Part shown: positions 59,381-64,000 of the stretch, piece by piece
Numbering within the stretch: position 1 is the stretch's first letter
How the letters are laid out: every line of letters begins with the position of its first letter
Assembly: GCA_964606405.1 (NCBI GenBank)
Contig: CAZSGH010000009.1
Location: 1-64,000, forward strand
Direction of reading: 5' to 3'
Source of the DNA: GCA-002282575 sp964606405
GTDB lineage: Bacteria; Pseudomonadota; Gammaproteobacteria; Thiomicrospirales; Thiomicrospiraceae
Length of the DNA stretch: 64,000 nt
Notes under the pieces: generated by a model
The model's input: the letters and a program-made list of their open reading frames with translations, nothing else
What the model was told of the DNA's origin: nothing
The model's database searches: none
Made by a program: the position numbers and the translations under genes

Positions 59381-59459
59381 AGTTGTTATACGGCGCGAAG
59401 CGGCGATACAACGACTGCAATACTCGCACCACGCTACCCTGACGCATAGCGTCAGGGTA
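59381..59459. repeat. Hairpin-rich segment at the head of the cassette array
   Basis: A perfect 11-bp stem TACCCTGACGC-ATA-GCGTCAGGGTA (59435-59459) lies beside an imperfect one (GTTGTTATACGGCGC / GCGGCGATACAAC, 59384-59411). The segment separates the nucleotidyltransferase gene from repeat copy B and may be a gene-less cassette or a promoter region. Confidence 0.45.
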
Positions 59460-59640
59460 ACTATAATTATACGGCACTTTCGCCGCATAACACGAAATCG
59501 AAACATTCATCACAACCAAAGCCCTCGCCAATTCAACACCTTAATCTTAATGCGCTGCCTAACACAATTTCAGCACAAATCTACTGGCTAAAATCATAAC
59601 ATAAGCTTTGATAAAATTACATAATCCGCCAAATCTTCCA
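59459..59640. repeat. Repeated upstream element, copy B
   Basis: About 180 bp matching 44278-44462 in the same orientation. Blocks include AACTATAATTATACGGC, CATAACACGAAATCG, GCGCTGCCTAACAC, TCTACTGGCTAAAATCATAAC and AAATCTTCC. No gene. From 59641 to 59692 the sequence is unremarkable apart from GACAGACAGTCAA, reminiscent of flanks at 51872 and 48452. Confidence 0.75.
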
Positions 59641-59692
59641 TGTATCACGCTTTGGCGACTCAGCGACAGACAGTCAAGTGGCTACCCAATCA

Positions 59693-60166
59693 TCAACTCG
59701 CAACACTCTGATCTTTTTGCCACTTCTGTTTCAAGTGGTAAATCAGAATAATCAGGCTAAAGAATAATGCCGAGACAATCCCCAACACCAGCAACAACCC
59801 TGTTTCTGTCGGGATCGTTTCTAACAGTAAGAGCTTACGCACCAAAACCACAAAGCCAATTTCTAGAAAGGCTAAGGCATAGTTAAAACCGCTGCTAATA
59901 AATAGGGTGCGCACAATCGCTAAAATAATCAGTGTGAGTAACGCATCGGTCAGCACATCTTTGATGGTATCGAAGCTTAATACGCCATGCTGTGTCATCA
60001 CAGCATCGAAAAGCTTACCCGCCAAGCTCACCGTACAAAACAACAGGTAAGCAATCATGATGAGCAAAAAGAAATGGCGCATGAGCCTGACAGCGACTTG
60101 CATGCTACCATCAACTTTTGCATCCCATGTCGCCAACAAATGTGCTAACCGAGAGGGTTCACTCAT
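59693..60166 (-). CDS. PsiE-like membrane protein
   Basis: A 157-residue, four-helix membrane protein of the phosphate-starvation-inducible PsiE-like family. FFLLIMIAYLLFCTVSLAGKL, DVLTDALLTLIILAIVRTLF and GFNYALAFLEIGFVVLVRKLLLLE are typical. The biochemical role is unknown. Its ATG overlaps the stop of the outer-membrane factor gene by 4 bp, placing it last in the RND efflux operon. Confidence 0.85.
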   Translation of the reverse strand: MSEPSRLAHLLATWDAKVDGSMQVAVRLMRHFFLLIMIAYLLFCTVSLAGKLFDAVMTQHGVLSFDTIKDVLTDALLTLIILAIVRTLFISSGFNYALAFLEIGFVVLVRKLLLLETIPTETGLLLVLGIVSALFFSLIILIYHLKQKWQKDQSVAS

Positions 60167-61695
60167 GAAGCGCCACCCCCAAGTGCTTTAAACACCGCAA
60201 CATCGGCGGCTTTTTGGGCGCGAATCAGTGCCAGTAACGTCTGCTCGGCACTGTAGGTTTCGCGTTGAGCATCTAACACTTCCATATAGTTGCTGGCACC
60301 TTGTTCATAGCGTTTACTGCTGATGGTGAGGCGTTCACGTTGGTGTTGTAGCAAATCGCGCTGATGTTTGACCTGTACCGCATAACTGGTACGGTTGACC
60401 AAGGCATCGGCGACTTCTTTGAAGGCGTTTTGAATCGTCTTTTCGTAGTCGGCGACGGCTTGCACCTGACGCGCTGCCACCAAATCGTAAGCCGCTTGGG
60501 TTCGTCCGACATTAAACAGCGGGATGGTGATTTGCGGCACAAAACTCCAGTTTTCGCTGTTTTCCGCAAATAACCCTGTCAACGAACTACTGGCTGTGCC
60601 ATAGCTGGCGGTCAGGGCAATGCGGGGTAAGAAAGCAGCACGCGCAGCATCGACATTCGCATCGGCCGCTTTTAGGCGCAATTCGGCTGCTTGCACATCG
60701 GGGCGACGTAACAACAAACTAGAAGGTGCTTGATCGGGCAGTGCTTTACTGTCTGCCTGTTGCGCCAAAGGCTGACCTGACCCGATGCTAGCATCGCTCA
60801 ACGGCGCGCCCACCAATACGGCGAGGGTATTCACGGCAGCTTTGTGCTGACGGGCAATTTCGGCGCTGTCGCGTAGTAGCCCATCGTTTAGGGCTTCGGC
60901 TTGTAACCGTTCGGTTTCCGTTGCCAAACCAACCGCTAAGCGTTTGTCGATAATGCCGCGTACCGACAAACGATTTTGGTAAATGCCATCAGAAATCACC
61001 AGTTTTTCTTGAGTTTCGAGCCACTGATAATAGGCATTGGCGATATCACCCACTAAGGCTAATTGCACCGCTAAGGCATTGGCTTCGCTCGCCAAATAGC
61101 TAGCTTGCGCGGCTTCGGTTAAGTTGGCGACACGCCCCCACAAATCTAACTCGTAGCTGGGTAAGCTGATGCCCACTTCGCCTTTAGTCAAATCGAAACG
61201 ACGCCCCATCGCTGAAATGTCGGCAGGTTGACTACTACGTGTGCCCGACACCACGCCATCGACACTGGGAAAACGGTCGGCGCGGGTCACGCCATACTGA
61301 GCACGCGCTTCGCTGACACGGGCAAGCGCTAACCGTAAGTCACGGTTGTTATTCAGTGCCTGCCCGATCAAGGCTTGCAAACGCGCATCGGTGAAAAAGC
61401 CTTGCCATTGCGGCAATGCGGGTGCCTTTTGCGCTTGATTTTCTAACAAACTGGCATCGACTTTGGCGGTCGATGCTTCTTTCATCGGCGCACAGCCAGC
61501 GAGGGTAGCTGCAAACAATGTGCCTAACAGCAGTGAGCGCGATGGACGCAAGCCACGAAACGAGCGTATTTTTCCCGTTGGGTCAGTCTGCAATGCAGAC
61601 TGGGGAACCCATCGTGGAAAAGCGATGCGAGTGGGTGTGTTTGCCCCATCAGCAGAAGTACGATAATCCGACATCAGTAATCCTAACTTATCCAT
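60163..61695 (-). CDS. RND efflux outer-membrane factor, NodT family lipoprotein
   Basis: A 510-residue TolC-like outer-membrane channel. The lipobox LAGC lies at about residue 68, after an unusually long N-terminal extension (the GAGGTGAG site at the first ATG supports this start). Two OEP repeats follow: RDLRLALARVSEARAQYGVTRADRFPSVDG, then SYELDLWGRVANLTEAAQASYLA, and SLLLRRPDVQAAELRLKAADANVDAARAAFLPRI-type sequences split across the gene. It carries drugs across the outer membrane with the RND pump upstream, whose stop it overlaps by 8 bp. Confidence 0.92.
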   Translation of the reverse strand: MDKLGLLMSDYRTSADGANTPTRIAFPRWVPQSALQTDPTGKIRSFRGLRPSRSLLLGTLFAATLAGCAPMKEASTAKVDASLLENQAQKAPALPQWQGFFTDARLQALIGQALNNNRDLRLALARVSEARAQYGVTRADRFPSVDGVVSGTRSSQPADISAMGRRFDLTKGEVGISLPSYELDLWGRVANLTEAAQASYLASEANALAVQLALVGDIANAYYQWLETQEKLVISDGIYQNRLSVRGIIDKRLAVGLATETERLQAEALNDGLLRDSAEIARQHKAAVNTLAVLVGAPLSDASIGSGQPLAQQADSKALPDQAPSSLLLRRPDVQAAELRLKAADANVDAARAAFLPRIALTASYGTASSSLTGLFAENSENWSFVPQITIPLFNVGRTQAAYDLVAARQVQAVADYEKTIQNAFKEVADALVNRTSYAVQVKHQRDLLQHQRERLTISSKRYEQGASNYMEVLDAQRETYSAEQTLLALIRAQKAADVAVFKALGGGAS

Positions 61696-64000
61696 GACTC
61701 ACCTCTTTCGCATGATCAATCGGTTGTCCACCGGGGAATAGCTTACGAATGATGAGATACAACACAGGTACGAATAAAATCGCTAAGAAGGTTGCCGACA
61801 ACATCCCCCCTGCAACACCCGTACCAATAGCGTTACGGCTTGCCGCACCCGCGCCCGTAGACAATGCCAACGGCAACACGCCCGCAATAAAGGCAATCGA
61901 GGTCATGATGATCGGACGCAGACGTAAACGCGCTGCTTCAATAATCGACGCGACCAGCTCCTTACCTTCTAGCTCTAACTGACGCGAAANNNNNNNNNNN
62001 NNNNNNNNNNNNNNNNNNNNNNNNNNNNNNNNNNNNNNNNNNNNNNNNNNNNNNNNNNNNNNNNNNNNNNNNNNNNNNNNNNNNNNNNNGCTTCAATAAT
62101 CGACGCGACCAGCTCCTTACCTTCTAGCTCTAACTGACGCGAAAACTCGACAATCAGAATGGCGTTTTTCGCCGCCAAGCCAATAATCACCACCATGCCC
62201 ACTTTAAAGTAAATATCGTTCGGCATCCCTACCGTTTGCACAGCCAATACCTGACCAAACAAGCCCAAAGGCACAACCAGCAGAATCGCAAACGGCACAG
62301 ACCAGCTTTCATACAAAGCCGCTAACACCAAAAACACCACTAAAATCGACAAGGTAAACAACAACCCAGCCTGCGATGCCGACAAACGTTCCTCGTAAGA
62401 AGTACCCGACCAGTCGAAGCCAATACCAGCAGGCAAATTCGCTGCCATGCCTTGCATGCTCATCATGGCATCGCCTGTGGTAAAACCAGGCGCAGGATTG
62501 CCCGCAAGCTTCATCGACGCAACGCCATTATAGCGATCTAACTTAGGCGAACCGACCACCCAACTGGGTGTCACAAACTCCGACAAAGGCACGAGGTCAC
62601 CTGTGCGGTTTTTGACCCGCAAAGCCAAAATGGTATCGGGCGTGGCGAGGGTTTCGGCATTAACGCGCATTTGCACACGCAACACACGACCATCTCGGAT
62701 AAAGTCGTTGACATACGCCGACCCTAAGCCCACTTGTAACACATTGTTAACCTCTGCAAGGTCGATATTGGTGGCTTGCGCCTTGATGCGATCAATATCG
62801 AAATAGAGCTGGCTCGAAAACTCCTTACTTTCAGGACGCACCCCTGCCAAGGTTGCGTTCTGACTGGCCATACCCAGCACCATATTACGCGCTTCGAGCA
62901 ATTTATCACGACCGACAGCGCCAATGTCCATCAAACGGAAATCAAAGCCGCCGACAGCCGCCAACTCAGGAATCGGTGGCGGGTTGATGGCAAACATCAT
63001 TGCCGATTTAATCTTAAAAAATGCCATATTGGCACGCATGGCAAGGCTCTTGGCATCGCTACCTGCAGCAACACGTTCGTCCCATTCCTTTAAGCGCACA
63101 AAGGCAATACCAGCATCTTGCCCTTTACCCAAGAAGCTAAACCCTGCGACGGTAATGACTTTCGCAACCTCTGGCTGGGCAACGTAAAACTTCTCTAATT
63201 CCGCCAATACTTCCAAGGTACGTTCTTGTGTCGCCCCCGATGGCAATTGAATGAGGTTCACTAAGTAGCCTTGATCTTCTTCGGGCAAAAAGCCATTGGG
63301 CAGCTTGAGATACATAAACCCTGCCACCGCCACAATCATCAAATAGATGATTCCCAATCGAACAGGACGGACGAGAAAAGCACCCACCCAACGCACATAA
63401 CCGTTGGTGAAGTTGGAAAACTTATCGTTAAACCAGCCTAAAAAGCCCTTGTGATGCTGCATATCTTTTTGACGCAACAACGTCGTCGTCAGCGCAGGCG
63501 TCAGTGACAAGGCAAAAAAAGCAGAAAAGGCGATGGTAATCACTAACGTGACCGAGAACTGACGATAAATCGCCCCCACCGAGCCTGTAAAGAAGGCCAT
63601 CGGCACAAACACCGCCATGAGCACCAAGGTAATGCCAACAATAGCACCAAAAATTTGCGTCATGGCTTTGCGTGTGGCGGCTTTGGCATCCAAGCCTTCT
63701 TCGGTCATGATGCGCTCGACGTTTTCGACCACGACAATGGCATCGTCAACCAAAATACCAATGGCTAAAATCATGGCGAACAGGGTGAGTACGTTAATGG
63801 AATAACCCATCACATATAAACCTAACATGGTGCCCATCAGCGACACAGGCACAACAATGGTCGGAATCATCGCCGCCCGTAAATTGCCCATAAACAACCA
63901 CATCACCAAGAAGACTAAGACAAAAGCTTCCAGTAGGGTTTTAATCACTTCGCGAATCGAAATATCGACAAAGCGCGAGGTGTCGTAAGGCACATCCCAC
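61688..64000 (-). CDS. RND efflux pump inner-membrane subunit, HAE1/AcrB family (5' end outside window, interrupted by an N gap)
   Basis: The C-terminal two thirds of an AcrB-type proton-driven drug pump. Proton-relay aspartates lie in ILAIGILVDDAIVVVENVERI. VPYDTSRFVDISI, RPVRLGIIYLMIV, PEEDQGYLVNLIQLP and FVTPSWVVGSPKLDRYNG are family segments. The gene is broken by 100 Ns at 61990-62089, but the 55 bases before the gap are repeated after it. Deleting 61990-62144 rejoins the frame through VASIIEAARLRLRPIIMTS, exactly as in the family. The true gene is therefore probably intact. Start and the membrane-fusion gene lie beyond 64000. Confidence 0.95.
61990..62089. other. Assembly gap of 100 Ns flanked by identical 55-bp ends
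   Basis: 61935-61989 and 62090-62144 are the same 55 bases (GCTTCAATAATCGACGCGAC onwards). This is the signature of two contigs that overlap by one k-mer but were joined by a default 100-N spacer. There is probably no missing sequence. Confidence 0.9.

Noticed and set aside
59346..59531. 61-codon minus-strand frame overlapping the nucleotidyltransferase start
   Set aside because: It runs through hairpins and repeat copy B, has no ribosome site, and repeat copy A does not keep the frame.
61990..62144. Frameshift or insertion in the RND pump
   Set aside because: The interruption is an N spacer plus an exact 55-bp overlap, so it is best explained by assembly.
1..64000. tRNA, rRNA, integrase or transposase genes
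   Set aside because: None found on reading both strands; a short RNA gene could still be missed without a covariance search.

Overview
The window reads as chromosome of a chemolithoautotrophic gammaproteobacterium, most plausibly a sulfur- or iron-oxidising relative of Thiotrichales/Acidithiobacillus-type autotrophs. The main evidence is a form IA RuBisCO (cbbLS) and a form II RuBisCO (cbbM) back to back, each followed by its own CbbQ/CbbO activase pair and with no carboxysome genes. A System I cytochrome c maturation cluster (ccmABCDE), an NnrS protein and many c-di-GMP and chemotaxis sensors fit a respiratory, signal-rich lifestyle. No rRNA, tRNA, CRISPR array, integrase or transposase was recognised. 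The taxonomic placement is inference.

Layout. 1-4.2 kb: the tail of radC, nnrS, a small conserved protein, a soluble CZB chemoreceptor and an NTF2-like protein. 4.2-14.8 kb: the carbon-fixation island, cbbO-cbbQ-cbbS-cbbL on the minus strand, a 0.6-kb AT-rich divergent control region, then cbbM-cbbQ-cbbO on the plus strand. 14.9-19.3 kb: two overlapping c-di-GMP genes with PhnD-like periplasmic sensors. 19.7-22.4 kb: ccmABCDE. 22.6-41.8 kb: argH, further GGDEF/EAL proteins (one with a c-type haem CxxCH sensor), a glycosyltransferase and an AsnB-type amidotransferase preceded by three tiny membrane proteins, two transmembrane or PAS chemoreceptors with CheR-tether tails, rmuC, a His-rich lipoprotein and an AlkD-like HEAT protein.

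42-59.7 kb is a patchwork accessory region. It holds metabolic and detoxification genes, toxin-antitoxin modules (BrnTA, MazEF, an orphan TacA-like antitoxin), a DUF4143 ATPase flanked by direct repeats, several gene remnants and what look like integron gene cassettes. Three attC-like palindromes abut the 3' ends of a lipoprotein gene, a nucleotidyltransferase gene and an AT-rich gene for an unrecognised 588-residue protein. A repeated element lies just upstream of the cassettes, and its copies diverge at AAC/GTT core sequences. This CALIN-like arrangement, and the unknown protein in it, is the best candidate for something undescribed. 59.7-64 kb: a PsiE-like protein and an RND efflux outer-membrane factor and pump. 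The pump is split by 100 Ns that are flanked by an identical 55-bp sequence, which points to a scaffolding artefact.

Dispersed repeats: dRS3-like paired hairpins (five sites), a ~140-170-bp MITE-like element (three copies), and an ~80-bp repeat flanking cbbQ on both sides.
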